DNA of 64,000 nt from Planctomycetaceae bacterium (GTDB lineage: Bacteria > Planctomycetota > Planctomycetia > Pirellulales > Pirellulaceae). Positions 42,086 through 51,198 of the stretch are shown here, one piece after another. The stretch spans positions 57,453-121,452 of the forward strand of contig JAJTFC010000006.1 in NCBI GenBank assembly GCA_021298315.1, read 5' to 3'. The notes beneath the pieces were generated by a model that worked only from the letters and a program-made list of their open reading frames with translations, had not been told where the DNA came from and did not search any database. The position numbers and the translations under genes are program-made. Each line of letters opens with the position of its first letter. The first letter of the stretch is position 1.

Positions 42086-42122
42086 AAAAAAAGAGCCCTG
42101 CAATTAGCGTCTATCAGCGGTT
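42086..42122 (-). repeat. Inverted short unit closing the element
   Basis: Read leftward it is AACCGCTGAT, a variant decamer, TGCAGGGCTC and seven T, i.e. a short unit in reverse orientation. It creates the inverted terminus that mirrors 40705-40741. Confidence 0.9.
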
Positions 42123-43540
42123 TACGAAAACAGTTTTGTGCATACCCGGCCCTCGTTTTGCGTGGCCCGCTCCGGACGGCCTTGATGAGGGTAGACCAGA
42201 TCCCAATGATTCAAGCCGATCAAATGCAAGATCGTTGCGTGCAAATCGTGAACGTGCAAACGGTCTTCGACCGCATGAAGCCCAATCTCGTCGGTGCTAC
42301 CGATTGTCTGACCACCGCGAACCCCACCACCTGCCATCCACATCGTGAATCCGTTCGCGTTGTGATCTCGACCGTCCCCTTTCTCGCTCATCGGCGTACG
42401 CCCAAATTCTCCACCCCAGATCACCAATGTCGAGTCCAAGAGTCCTCGTTGTTTAAGATCAGTAAGGAGTCCGGCCACCGGGCGATCCGAAGCTCTACAC
42501 AAGCTCGAGTGGTTCTTTTCAATTCCAGAGTGAGCATCCCATCGGCTTCCAGAACCGTGATACAACTGCACGAAACGCACACCTCGCTCGACGAGCCTAC
42601 GGGCCATTAAGCAATTGCGGCCGAAGATACTCGTCTCCTTCTCATCGATGCCATAAAGTTGCATCGTCGAATGCGATTCCTGCGAAAGATCCACTGCCTC
42701 GGGTGCTTGAGATTGCATCCGATAAGCCAATTCATAGGATCGAATGCGAGCATCGAGTTCGGTATCGATCGATCGATCCGCTTGATGCTTGCGATTCAAA
42801 GAATCAATCAGTTTTCGTTTGTTGCTTTGTCGCGAGGAATCGATCTCATTGGGAGCAGAAAGGAACTTGATCGGCGCTCCAGTCGAGTGCAAAGCGGTAC
42901 CTTGATACGTTGCAGGCATGAACCCTGCACTCCAGTTGCGAGGCCCATTGATCACCTTACCGTCATCGTCTTCGATCACCACGAAAGCAGGTAGTGACTC
43001 GTTCTCGGTCCCTAGTCCATAGGTGACCCATGAGCCAAGGCTTGGGCGCCCTCCGAGCGTCGAGCCAGTGTTCATTTGGCAAACACCATTGGAATGGTTC
43101 AGTCCGTTGCCCCAACAGGATCGGATAATCGCTAGATCATCGACATGCTGGGCGGTATGAGGTAGCCAATCCGAGACCCAAGCTCCACAATTTCCGTGCT
43201 GCTTCCAACTTCGTTTGCTAGGCATCAGCGGTGCATTGTATTCACCCATTGGGGTAATGATCGGCTTGAAGCTCGATGGCAGTGGCTGCCCCGCAAGTTG
43301 CTCGAGCCGTGGCTTCGGATCAAACAGATCGATATGACTCGGGCCACCTTCCATAAATAGAAAGATAATGCTCTTGGCCTTGGCCGCATGATGAACTTTT
43401 TTCCCAATGCTCTGGCTGGCTGGATCCTGCATACCCTGCAGCCGGCTTTGCGAAAGCATCGCTTGGAGAGCAAGCAATCCAAATCCGAAGCCCGCATTTT
43501 GAAGCATGCTTCGACGATCTTGAGTGTATGGAAACTCCAT
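42122..43540 (-). CDS. DUF1501 protein with Tat-like leader (third of three)
   Basis: A 472-residue protein with a leader containing DRRSMLQNAGFGFGLLALQ (twin-arginine plus hydrophobic run). DUF1501 landmarks are present throughout: [96 protein letters not shown] and VHDLHATILHLIGLNH. It follows the DUF1549/1553 gene by 72 bp on the same strand, the usual planctomycete pair. Its TAA stop begins at the terminal base of the hairpin element, so the last residues (TKLFS) or the native stop context may have been reshaped by the insertion. Confidence 0.93.
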   Translation of the reverse strand: MEFPYTQDRRSMLQNAGFGFGLLALQAMLSQSRLQGMQDPASQSIGKKVHHAAKAKSIIFLFMEGGPSHIDLFDPKPRLEQLAGQPLPSSFKPIITPMGEYNAPLMPSKRSWKQHGNCGAWVSDWLPHTAQHVDDLAIIRSCWGNGLNHSNGVCQMNTGSTLGGRPSLGSWVTYGLGTENESLPAFVVIEDDDGKVINGPRNWSAGFMPATYQGTALHSTGAPIKFLSAPNEIDSSRQSNKRKLIDSLNRKHQADRSIDTELDARIRSYELAYRMQSQAPEAVDLSQESHSTMQLYGIDEKETSIFGRNCLMARRLVERGVRFVQLYHGSGSRWDAHSGIEKNHSSLCRASDRPVAGLLTDLKQRGLLDSTLVIWGGEFGRTPMSEKGDGRDHNANGFTMWMAGGGVRGGQTIGSTDEIGLHAVEDRLHVHDLHATILHLIGLNHWDLVYPHQGRPERATQNEGRVCTKLFS

Positions 43541-43612
43541 AGCAAAACCAATTGTAAGGGGAGGGTATAAGCCTAGTGCAAATCCAAGGTTAGTCGAAAG
43601 TAGCTACAGTCG

Positions 43613-46075
43613 TCACTCGATGTAAAGAAACTCACTGGTATTCCAAAGCGATTGGCAAGCATCGGCCCAGGCTCCAAGTGAGTCGGAGCCATCGGCGGCC
43701 TCGACCAGTTGACTCACCCAGCGATACTCATCCTCGGTGGGGTCTCGTAGCAACGTTTCACGAAACATCGTCTGAACCCTCACTCGCGTCGAATCGTGCT
43801 GGGAGATCAATTTCTTGGCATACGAGTCCGATTTGCGGATCATCCAAGGTGAATTCGTTAGGAACAGAGACTGCAAAGAAGTGGTCGTGGTGTTACGACG
43901 GCCAATCGATGCGCTCCCATCAGGCGCATCGAAGCTCGCAAGAAACGTGTTGGGGCTATTTCGCATAGCTCGCTGATAAATACTGCGGCGATTGGAATCC
44001 CCCGTATCAGAGGGGCCACCCATACGACCATCGAGCATGCCGGAGACGACCAAGATGGAATCGCGTATCTGTTCGGCATCGAGTCGGCGTGTGGGGTACC
44101 GCCAAAGCAACCGATTCTCTGGGTCAATAGCATGCCCTTGAGCTCTCTGCTGTGGATAACTGCTTTGCTTGTAAGTCTCCGAGGTGACGATCAATCGATG
44201 CAGAGACTTTAATTTGCCATCTTGATCGATCAAGTGCTGAGCCAAATAGTCCAACAACTCTGGATGCGTGGGAGGCTCACCGAGTCGGCCAAAGTCGCTT
44301 GAGTTTGCGACCAATCCTCTACCGAAATGATGTTGCCAGACTCTATTGACGAGCACTCGCCATGCAAGAGGATTGGCTCGATCCGAGATCCATCGAGCCA
44401 AGGCAGTTCTTCGGCCTGTTGATGAAGCAAAAACACCTGTGCGGTTGTCTTGGAAAACCACCGGATGCTTCTGGGCAAGAACTGTTGGTGCATCGGGAGC
44501 AATCCGACTGGCACTGGGCTTACCAGGGATCACAAGCTCTGGAGCATCGGGGCCAGAGTCTCGAACCGTCAAGGCGATTTCAGGTTCTTTAGGCATCCCT
44601 TTCTTGAGTTCATCGTATTGCTTCTTAAGAAATTTCCAACGCTCGAGCGAATCCCCTTTTAGCTTCTTGGAATAGTCGATCCCTTTGACTTCGTTTTCGA
44701 TTTGCAGATAAGCCAGCACGGCGATCGAGCGTTCTTCAGGTTGTCGGTCATTGTGACTCTTGCGAAGGGCAGGTCGAACATCAGGCGGGAATTTCTCGAT
44801 CGCCGCTTCGATGACCTTCGTGCGAGTTTCCTCTTGCAAGGCTTCCAACTCGATTCGAATCGGTTCGGCGCATTGCGACCAAGCTTCGAAGGCAACCTGT
44901 CGACTATCGATCGACTTGGATTCAGAAACGATATCGTAACGGGGTTCTATCGGTGCAAAGAAGGCCTGCAAGCGGTAGTAATCCTTTTGAAGGAGAGGGT
45001 CGAATTTGTGGTCGTGACAACGAGCACAAGAAAACCCCAATCCTAAAAAGACTTCTCCGGTCACATCCGTGATGTCGTTGAGAATATTATCCCATTGAGA
45101 ACGAACATCCCGCTGATTGTATTCGTAGATCCAGTGCCGCAGATAGCCCGTCGCCGCGTTCATCCTATCGGAGCTAGGATCGATTTCATCGCCTGCGATT
45201 TGCTCGGCGATAAACTGCGAATAAGGAATATCCTCATTCAAGGCTTGGATCACATAGTCGCGGTATCGGTAGGCGCTAGGTCGGAAATCGTCTTGTTTGA
45301 AACCATCCGATTCTGCGAACCGGACCAAATCCAGCCAGTAGCGTCCCCATCGCTCCCCGTATCGAGCATCCGAAAGCAACTTGTCAACCAATTGCTCATA
45401 GCGAGAATGCCCCTGATTATCCAATGCTGGGAGCTGCAAATAAGCGTGCAACTGGGCAAATGTAGGTGGAACACCGATAAGATCCAGATAGAGCCTTCGT
45501 ACAAGAATCGATTCATCGGCGTTGTTGCCTAGACTCAGCCCTTGCGATTGGAGCTTTAAGGAAATGAATGCGTCGATCGGATTTGAATAAGTCGAGTTAG
45601 CGACAGCAGGATCGCTCAGGGGTTGAAAGAACCAGTAATCGCGATCGGCTTGCGTGATCTTGGATTGATCCGTCGTCACTGAGAGTTCTTTGACGTATTC
45701 GGGCCAAGTCGCTCCTGAGCGAACCCAAGTCTCGATGGAGGCGATTTGCTCGTCGGGGAGTTTTTTATTGGGCGGCATCTCCAAACCTTTGTGGCGAACT
45801 GCTTGGAGCAACAAGCTAGCTTCTGGTTTCTGACGATCGATCAGCGATCCGGATTCTCCACCTTGGGTAAATCGTTCGGGTTGATCGAGCCTCAAGGCCG
45901 CTTCGGATTTGTCGGGCCCATGGCAGGCGATGCAATGCTGAACCAACACGGGCCGGACGTTCTCTTCAAAGAACTTGGTCGACTCAACTTGTCCGATCCC
46001 AATCTGACTAAAAGCAGCACAGGAAAAGGCACACAGGAATATTCGATGGGTTATCAGGCTCAATCTCAGGAACAT
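43613..46075 (-). CDS. DUF1549/DUF1553 protein with N-terminal PSCyt1 cytochrome-like domain
   Basis: An 820-residue protein counted from ATG 46073-46075, which gives a signal peptide (MFLRLSLITHRIFLCAFSCA ... GQV); an upstream in-frame ATG at 46225 would add 50 residues with no export character. The haem motif CIACHGP lies near residue 50 in a PSCyt1 domain with GLEMPPNKKLPDEQIASIET. DUF1549 follows (about 170-380, LVRRLYLDLIGVPPT; WGRYWLDLVRFAESDGF; FSCARCHDHKFDP), then DUF1553 (about 545-800, LARWISDRANPLAWRVLVNR; HHFGRGLVANSSDFG). The function is unknown; the domains suggest an exported redox protein partnered by the DUF1501 product downstream. Confidence 0.92.
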   Translation of the reverse strand: MFLRLSLITHRIFLCAFSCAAFSQIGIGQVESTKFFEENVRPVLVQHCIACHGPDKSEAALRLDQPERFTQGGESGSLIDRQKPEASLLLQAVRHKGLEMPPNKKLPDEQIASIETWVRSGATWPEYVKELSVTTDQSKITQADRDYWFFQPLSDPAVANSTYSNPIDAFISLKLQSQGLSLGNNADESILVRRLYLDLIGVPPTFAQLHAYLQLPALDNQGHSRYEQLVDKLLSDARYGERWGRYWLDLVRFAESDGFKQDDFRPSAYRYRDYVIQALNEDIPYSQFIAEQIAGDEIDPSSDRMNAATGYLRHWIYEYNQRDVRSQWDNILNDITDVTGEVFLGLGFSCARCHDHKFDPLLQKDYYRLQAFFAPIEPRYDIVSESKSIDSRQVAFEAWSQCAEPIRIELEALQEETRTKVIEAAIEKFPPDVRPALRKSHNDRQPEERSIAVLAYLQIENEVKGIDYSKKLKGDSLERWKFLKKQYDELKKGMPKEPEIALTVRDSGPDAPELVIPGKPSASRIAPDAPTVLAQKHPVVFQDNRTGVFASSTGRRTALARWISDRANPLAWRVLVNRVWQHHFGRGLVANSSDFGRLGEPPTHPELLDYLAQHLIDQDGKLKSLHRLIVTSETYKQSSYPQQRAQGHAIDPENRLLWRYPTRRLDAEQIRDSILVVSGMLDGRMGGPSDTGDSNRRSIYQRAMRNSPNTFLASFDAPDGSASIGRRNTTTTSLQSLFLTNSPWMIRKSDSYAKKLISQHDSTRVRVQTMFRETLLRDPTEDEYRWVSQLVEAADGSDSLGAWADACQSLWNTSEFLYIE

Positions 46076-46340
46076 GGGATATCCACTGCCGAAGTTAAAC
46101 GGCGAAGTCAAACGGGTCCGCACTCCTCTAGCATACAGGAAAGGATGCCTTAAAACTCCAGGGAATCCAACACTTTCCCAACGAATATTGCGATTTTTAT
46201 CTTCGAACGCTCCGTAAGTAAGCACCTATAGGCCGTGGATACGGCATCTGCGTGGTCGTCGTTTGTCTACTATCCCCGAAACGACCACCAAGTATATTTG
46301 GTAAACCCGCTTCTCCAGATCTCGTACAGACACACCAAAC

Positions 46341-48479
46341 ATGCTTTATCGTAGTTGGCTCTCGCTGCATTTGTTGTTCGTTCTGCCTTTGCTCGGAACC
46401 CTCACCTGCAGGTTGCTTGGCGATGGTCCGGCGGACAACCAAGTCGAAAACATTCGACCTATCCCTCCTTTGGGGATCGAAGTCCCTGCGGAGGTTCGAG
46501 AATCGCTTAGCAAGGCTCTGGAACCGCTAAAAAAGTCGATCGATGAACTCTCGCAGTCGAAGGATCCTCGGATTCAAAGCCAGCTTCCCGACGCAGAGAT
46601 CTTCTACCGAGCAGTGTCGCTTGCACTAAGCGAAAACGGCTTCTTCGACCCAGCCGACTTCGATCGGGCCAAGTCGCTCATCGAAGAGGGGAAACGTCGC
46701 TGCGAAGGGATTCGAGCCAACGCATGCGATTGGACATGGATCAGCCAATCGCCATATATCACCGTTCGAGGGTTTCGATCCAAACTCGATGGAACCGTAC
46801 AACCTTACGGTGTGGTCTTCCAATCGAATGTACCTGCCAGCGGACGAGCCGACGTTTGGTGCCGAGGTCGAAGTGAAAAAGGACTCGAGTTGCAGTTTCT
46901 CTCGACGCGAATGAAGAGTCCCGATCCAATTCCCGATGAAGGGGTGCTGATGATCCACCCCTTTGGTCGCTATTGCAACGCGAACAAACTCGCAGGTGAG
47001 GTCGATACGCTCGAAGCCCTTGAGCATGCGATGAGCCAGTATCCGATCGACCCCAAGCGGGTAGCCATTCGCGGTTTTTCGATGGGTGGGGCTGCCGCAT
47101 GGCACTTGGCAGTCCACTACCCGGATCGATGGTTTGCTGCGACTCCAGGTGCAGGCTTTTCCGAGACTCCAGATTTTTTGAAGATCTTCCAGTCCGAGAC
47201 GCTCAAGCCTTATTGGTTTGAGGAAAAGCTTTGGACGATGCACGATTGCCCCCTGTGGGTTCGCAATCTTAAGACGGTACCAACGATCGCTTATAGCGGA
47301 GAAATCGACAAACAAAAACAAGCGGCCGATATCATGGCCAAAGCTGCCTGGGAACTGCCCGAGGACGAGCGTTTCGAACTGACTCACCTTGTCGCGCCCA
47401 AGACGGCTCACTCGATCTCTCCGGAAGCGAAAAAAGAAATCGATCGCAGGCTCCGTATCCTCGATCCGGCATCTGGAAAACTTGCGCATCGCACCCATAA
47501 GAGAGAGGACGATATTGTTTTTACAACAACCACTTTGCGATACAACCGGGCTTTTTGGGTGACGGTAGACGCCCTGGAAAATCATCATGAACCATCGACG
47601 ATTCGCGCCGCGTTTACCTATGGAGACCCAACCATTGGCGAGACAGCCGATCAAGTCATGGTCATGATCGATGGGGGAATCACTCGATTCACGCTCGAAC
47701 GCGATGCGAGCCTAGTGGGAGATAACGCTATCGAAGTCCGAATCAGCGATCCGGAACATGCCGTGTCCAAAGACTCTTTCAATGTATCCCTAAGATCCGA
47801 TGGTTCATTCAAAGCGACCTTTGAAGTCAAGGAGGGGTTTTGGCAGTTGGTATCACCCATCGAACCACCAACTTCCCAGTTGCTAAAAAAGCATATGCTC
47901 CAAGGCCCCATCGATGACGCGTTGATGGCCCCGTTTCTATTCGTCAGACCTACTGCCAGTGGGTTTAATTCCAAAATCGATCAGTGGGTAAAAAGCGAGT
48001 TCGAGCATGCCGTCGTCCAGTGGCATCGGCAGATGCGGGGCGATGTAAGAATAAAATCGTCTGAAGAACTTACTGCGGCGGATATCCAAAACAATCATTT
48101 GATTCTATGGGGAGACCCCAAGAGCAATCCGACGATCGCCAAGGTGCTTGAAACTCCGGGTATCGCTAAGCTACCGTTGCAATGGAACGATGCTTCGATC
48201 GAACTCGGAGAACTCAAACTCGATGCGCAAAGTCATATCCCTTTGATGATCTATCCAAACCCTCTTGCTCCTGATCATTATGTGGTCTTCAATAGCAGCT
48301 TCACTTACCGCGAGTACGATTACCTGAACAATGCTCGCCAGGTACCCAAGCTACCCGATTGGGCGATGATCGATGTGACAACAATGCCCAATGGACGCTG
48401 GCCGGGCAAGATCGTCCAAGCGGACTTCTTTGATGAAGCTTGGAAGGTCAAACCGATTCGTCGTTGGATCGAGCCATAA
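46341..48479 (+). CDS. Exported alpha/beta hydrolase, prolyl-oligopeptidase-like
   Basis: A 712-residue protein with a signal peptide (about residues 5-26). After an N-terminal helical region the hydrolase domain (about residues 160-375) contains the nucleophile elbow G-F-S247-M-G-G, preceded by DPKRVAIR and followed by AAWHLAVHYPDRW; IAYSGEIDKQ is a plausible acid strand and KTAHSISPE the His region. This layout matches prolyl-oligopeptidase/esterase-type enzymes. The C-terminal about 330 residues form a separate beta-rich domain (NHLILWGDPKSNPTIAKVLE, PLAPDHYVVFNSSFTYREYD). The substrate is unknown, with peptides or acyl-sugars most likely. The DUF456 gene follows by 6 bp. Confidence 0.87.
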   Translation: MLYRSWLSLHLLFVLPLLGTLTCRLLGDGPADNQVENIRPIPPLGIEVPAEVRESLSKALEPLKKSIDELSQSKDPRIQSQLPDAEIFYRAVSLALSENGFFDPADFDRAKSLIEEGKRRCEGIRANACDWTWISQSPYITVRGFRSKLDGTVQPYGVVFQSNVPASGRADVWCRGRSEKGLELQFLSTRMKSPDPIPDEGVLMIHPFGRYCNANKLAGEVDTLEALEHAMSQYPIDPKRVAIRGFSMGGAAAWHLAVHYPDRWFAATPGAGFSETPDFLKIFQSETLKPYWFEEKLWTMHDCPLWVRNLKTVPTIAYSGEIDKQKQAADIMAKAAWELPEDERFELTHLVAPKTAHSISPEAKKEIDRRLRILDPASGKLAHRTHKREDDIVFTTTTLRYNRAFWVTVDALENHHEPSTIRAAFTYGDPTIGETADQVMVMIDGGITRFTLERDASLVGDNAIEVRISDPEHAVSKDSFNVSLRSDGSFKATFEVKEGFWQLVSPIEPPTSQLLKKHMLQGPIDDALMAPFLFVRPTASGFNSKIDQWVKSEFEHAVVQWHRQMRGDVRIKSSEELTAADIQNNHLILWGDPKSNPTIAKVLETPGIAKLPLQWNDASIELGELKLDAQSHIPLMIYPNPLAPDHYVVFNSSFTYREYDYLNNARQVPKLPDWAMIDVTTMPNGRWPGKIVQADFFDEAWKVKPIRRWIEP

Positions 48480-48485
48480 TCGATC

Positions 48486-49058
48486 ATGGGGATACTCGGT
48501 GCTTGGTTTGACTGGAGTGCTTGGTTATGGATCGTTTGGCTGGTGCTGCTTTGCATCATCAACTTGCTGAGTTGGTCCGCTAATCTGCTATCGTTACCGG
48601 GTAATTGGCTGATCGTATTGGCGACGGCAATCTACGCTTATTTTTTTCCTGAGTCGTTGACTTCTGGAGTCGGATGGATGGGGGTTGGGATCCTCTTAGT
48701 GCTGGCCGTCTTAGGAGAGATCATCGAGTTTGTTGCCGGGGCTGCGATGGCCGGCAAACGTGGTGCTAGTCGCCGCGCGATGGCGATGGCCGTCGCAGGG
48801 ACGATGGTAGGAAGCATCCTGGGTGCCATCTTCACGATCCCTATTCCGATCATTGGTCCGATCGTTGGAGCATTGGCCGGAGGGGCCGGTGGTGCATTCT
48901 GCGGAGCTTGGTTGGGTGAGGTTTGGAAAGGCAAGACGGTCGAAGAAGGGATGCACGTGGGAACCGGGGCGCTTCTGGGACGTTTGTTAGGAACATCCGG
49001 CAAACTGATCGTCGGAGCGATCATGGTCGTCGTGGCAGCCATCGATGCTTGTTACTAA
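48486..49058 (+). CDS. DUF456 family membrane protein
   Basis: A 190-residue, very hydrophobic protein with about five membrane segments. DUF456 hallmarks are LLSLPGNWLIVLATAIYAYF, the central GEIIEFVAGAAMAGKRGASR and glycine-zipper helices (GPIVGALAGGAGGAFCGAWL). The function of the family is not established. It starts 6 bp after the hydrolase stop, indicating co-transcription, and is convergent with the lipid kinase (8-bp gap). Confidence 0.9.
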   Translation: MGILGAWFDWSAWLWIVWLVLLCIINLLSWSANLLSLPGNWLIVLATAIYAYFFPESLTSGVGWMGVGILLVLAVLGEIIEFVAGAAMAGKRGASRRAMAMAVAGTMVGSILGAIFTIPIPIIGPIVGALAGGAGGAFCGAWLGEVWKGKTVEEGMHVGTGALLGRLLGTSGKLIVGAIMVVVAAIDACY

Positions 49059-49066
49059 AGCTGCAA

Positions 49067-49966
49067 TTACAGCAACTGCATGGCGATGGCGCTGGGGATG
49101 ACTTCGAGTTCCAAGCGAAACTCGGAAATCTGCTTGGGCATGGGATAGTTCCTCCAGGGATCTTCGCCATCGAGGTGAAAAGGGATTGGCTTGGCGCTGC
49201 GCAACACGATTTTCGCTTTTCGATCGGTAAGGATTCTCGGGTCGGTGGTTGGAATGTCGCCTCGGATAATTCGTGGGAAATAGCGAAGGATATCGCGTCG
49301 GTGGAGGGCTCCGACCAAGAGCAAGTCGAAGAGGCCATCGTCGAGTTTAGCATTCGGAGTCAGAGGATAGCTGCCTTCCCGCATGCCAATCGCGGCGCTG
49401 ATCATCAGGTAGGATGTAGGCACTTGATCATCGAGCGAGATCGGATCGGTACGGTAGGAGGCACCCATGCAGCGAAAGATCGCTATAGTGTAACGCAACC
49501 TAGCTGGTAGTCGCTTCATGCCTCGAGCAAGCTCGGCGACTCGGCCCGGGAAACCGACACCGGCGACGTTGGCAAAGTACCTGCGATGCCCCAAACACTC
49601 CATAGCACCGATGTCGACACGTTGAGAGAAGGGTTCAGCGAAAGGTTCCGTAGCAGGTGCTCGCCGGGCCAGCGAATAGGCGTAATCGTTCGCTGTGCCC
49701 ACAGGGAACACCCCCATGCGAACACTCTGTTGGCGACTTGCCATGATACCGTTTAGGACTTCATGGATGGTGCCATCGCCACCGGCGGCGATGATCGTAT
49801 CGAAGCCTTGTTGGCAAGCATCAAGAGCGAGCTTTTCGGCATGCCCTGGGTACTCTGTGGGGCGATGCTCGACGAGTTGGGATTGGGAAGTGAGCCAGTT
49901 GGGGAGCTCGAGCCCGTGTCGAAGGCGTTTGCCGGCGGCTGGATTAGAGATCATCAACAATTTCAT
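49067..49966 (-). CDS. Diacylglycerol/lipid kinase family protein
   Basis: A 299-residue enzyme counted from ATG 49964-49966 (MKLLMISNPAAGK), which avoids overlapping the upstream oxidoreductase gene. The DAGK catalytic domain shows the nucleotide loop G62-G-D-G-T66 (IIAAGGDGTIHEVLNGI) and PVGTANDYAYSLAR; the C-terminal domain has GLFDLLLVGALHRRD and PIPFHLDGEDP. Family members phosphorylate diacylglycerol, sphingoid or other lipids with ATP, sustaining phospholipid turnover. It is the last gene of a leftward set containing a Gfo/Idh/MocA oxidoreductase and a sulfatase, although its role need not be linked to theirs. Confidence 0.92.
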   Translation of the reverse strand: MKLLMISNPAAGKRLRHGLELPNWLTSQSQLVEHRPTEYPGHAEKLALDACQQGFDTIIAAGGDGTIHEVLNGIMASRQQSVRMGVFPVGTANDYAYSLARRAPATEPFAEPFSQRVDIGAMECLGHRRYFANVAGVGFPGRVAELARGMKRLPARLRYTIAIFRCMGASYRTDPISLDDQVPTSYLMISAAIGMREGSYPLTPNAKLDDGLFDLLLVGALHRRDILRYFPRIIRGDIPTTDPRILTDRKAKIVLRSAKPIPFHLDGEDPWRNYPMPKQISEFRLELEVIPSAIAMQLL

Positions 49967-49998
49967 ATTGCGGCAACTCGGATACTCTAGAGAAATCC

Positions 49999-51198
49999 TC
50001 AGGCCAAGAGCTTCAGCGGATGCTCGCGTGTCATGCACGGAAGGCTCACGGGTTGCCCGAGCCGTTGCGACTCGAAAGCTCCGAGGATCATCTCAGTAAT
50101 CCCAACTGCATCGACCAGCGAACACTTCGGTGCCCTATCCTCCTCAATAGCCGCCATCAAATCCTTGATCGCTGCAATATGGCCATCCTCGTAACTCCCG
50201 GCTTGGATCGGCTCGTCTTTTCCGATCCCAGCCGATGTGATTCGCTCCCAGTTCTTACCCGATCGTCCAGGTGACCAACTCCCATCTTGCAATAGATGCG
50301 CGGCTGCTAAATAGCCGCTTTCGATCTCCAATACACCCTTGGAACCGAAAACCTGCAGAGCAAATCGACTCGGATTTGCAGCCATCCCTTTGCACGATCC
50401 GAAGTAACCCATCAGTCCATCGGCAAACGAGTAGGTGGCCTGGACACGATCGCCTGCCAACAAACCCAACCCCTCGTTGCCTTCGACCACATGCTCCTTG
50501 CGAATCCCTCGTCCCTGATGGGTCACCTGGGCCACGCATGCCTGAGGATCGCTTTTGGCGAAAGATCGCATCAAACCGAAGACATGCGAACCGAGGACCC
50601 ACATGTCTTCGGCCCCACCCCGATGATCCTCTTTGCCACGACCACGCAGTTCGAGCACTTGACCGATCGCACCATCACCTACCAACTTCAGTGCGACATC
50701 CAGGACCGGTGAGTATTGAGCCGTATGGGCGATAGCAAGTTTAAGCTTTCGGTTCTCAAACTCCTTGCGAACTTGATCGCACTCGAGCATCGTTCGGCAA
50801 AAGGGCTTCTCCATATAAACATGGCAATTGGCCTTCGCTGCAGCCATGAGCATCTCAGAATGCTGGTCGATCCAGCGGGGACAAATCGCCACCAAATCGA
50901 GCGACTCTTTGCTGAGCATCTCCTGATAATCAGCATAACTCTTTTGCGGCTTGATCCGCTCGATCGCTTTGGCCAATCCCTTTGGATCCGCATCGGCAAG
51001 TGCCACGACCTCGACGTTGGGCAATTTCGTAAAAGGGGCATCGACCGCGTGCCCATAATCCCCTCGGCCCGTTGCTCCGATGATTCCGACTCGGTACTTT
51101 CGAGTCTCGATGACACCGCTAGCGTTTTTCAATCCCGCAAGAACACCACCAGCAACGAGCGTGCTTTGAAAAGTGCGTCGACTCAGCGATCGTGTCAT
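49999..51198 (-). CDS. Gfo/Idh/MocA-family oxidoreductase, Tat-exported
   Basis: A 399-residue protein with a twin-arginine leader (MTRSLSRRTFQSTLVAGGVL). The Rossmann domain is RKYRVGIIGATGRGDYGHAV, with ADADPKGLAKAI; the catalytic-region motif EKP is in HVYMEKPFCRT. The C-terminal domain starts near YSPVLDVALKLVGDGAIGQV. Such enzymes oxidise or reduce sugars or their derivatives with NAD(P); Tat export with bound cofactor is common in planctomycete homologues. The ATG overlaps the sulfatase stop by 4 bp (ATGA), so both are translationally coupled, suggesting desulfation followed by sugar oxidation (inference). Confidence 0.92.
   Translation of the reverse strand: MTRSLSRRTFQSTLVAGGVLAGLKNASGVIETRKYRVGIIGATGRGDYGHAVDAPFTKLPNVEVVALADADPKGLAKAIERIKPQKSYADYQEMLSKESLDLVAICPRWIDQHSEMLMAAAKANCHVYMEKPFCRTMLECDQVRKEFENRKLKLAIAHTAQYSPVLDVALKLVGDGAIGQVLELRGRGKEDHRGGAEDMWVLGSHVFGLMRSFAKSDPQACVAQVTHQGRGIRKEHVVEGNEGLGLLAGDRVQATYSFADGLMGYFGSCKGMAANPSRFALQVFGSKGVLEIESGYLAAAHLLQDGSWSPGRSGKNWERITSAGIGKDEPIQAGSYEDGHIAAIKDLMAAIEEDRAPKCSLVDAVGITEMILGAFESQRLGQPVSLPCMTREHPLKLLA

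Larger units (their letters stand above)
40705..42122. mobile_element. 1418-bp element: 47-bp terminal inverted repeats, two hairpin-repeat arrays, one GxxExxY gene
   Basis: Left end 40705-40751 and right end 42076-42122 are inverted copies of each other with 43 of 47 positions matching (both begin AACCGCTGAT inward and include a T7 tract followed by GACCGCTGAT). Inside are a left array (short units, then two long hairpins), an AT-rich core with a single gene, and a right array (short units, then three long hairpins). No transposase is present. The right end falls on the first base of the TAA stop of the neighbouring DUF1501 gene (42122-42124, read leftward). No target-site duplication is obvious. 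Confidence 0.8.

Noticed and set aside
40705..42122. Could the hairpins be integron attC sites?
   Set aside because: There is no integrase gene, no GTTRRRY core at the ends, and the units are identical to each other rather than cassette-specific.
46626..47654. Leftward 342-codon frame opposite the alpha/beta hydrolase
   Set aside because: Antisense to conserved catalytic motifs; long antisense frames are expected from the codon bias of this genome.
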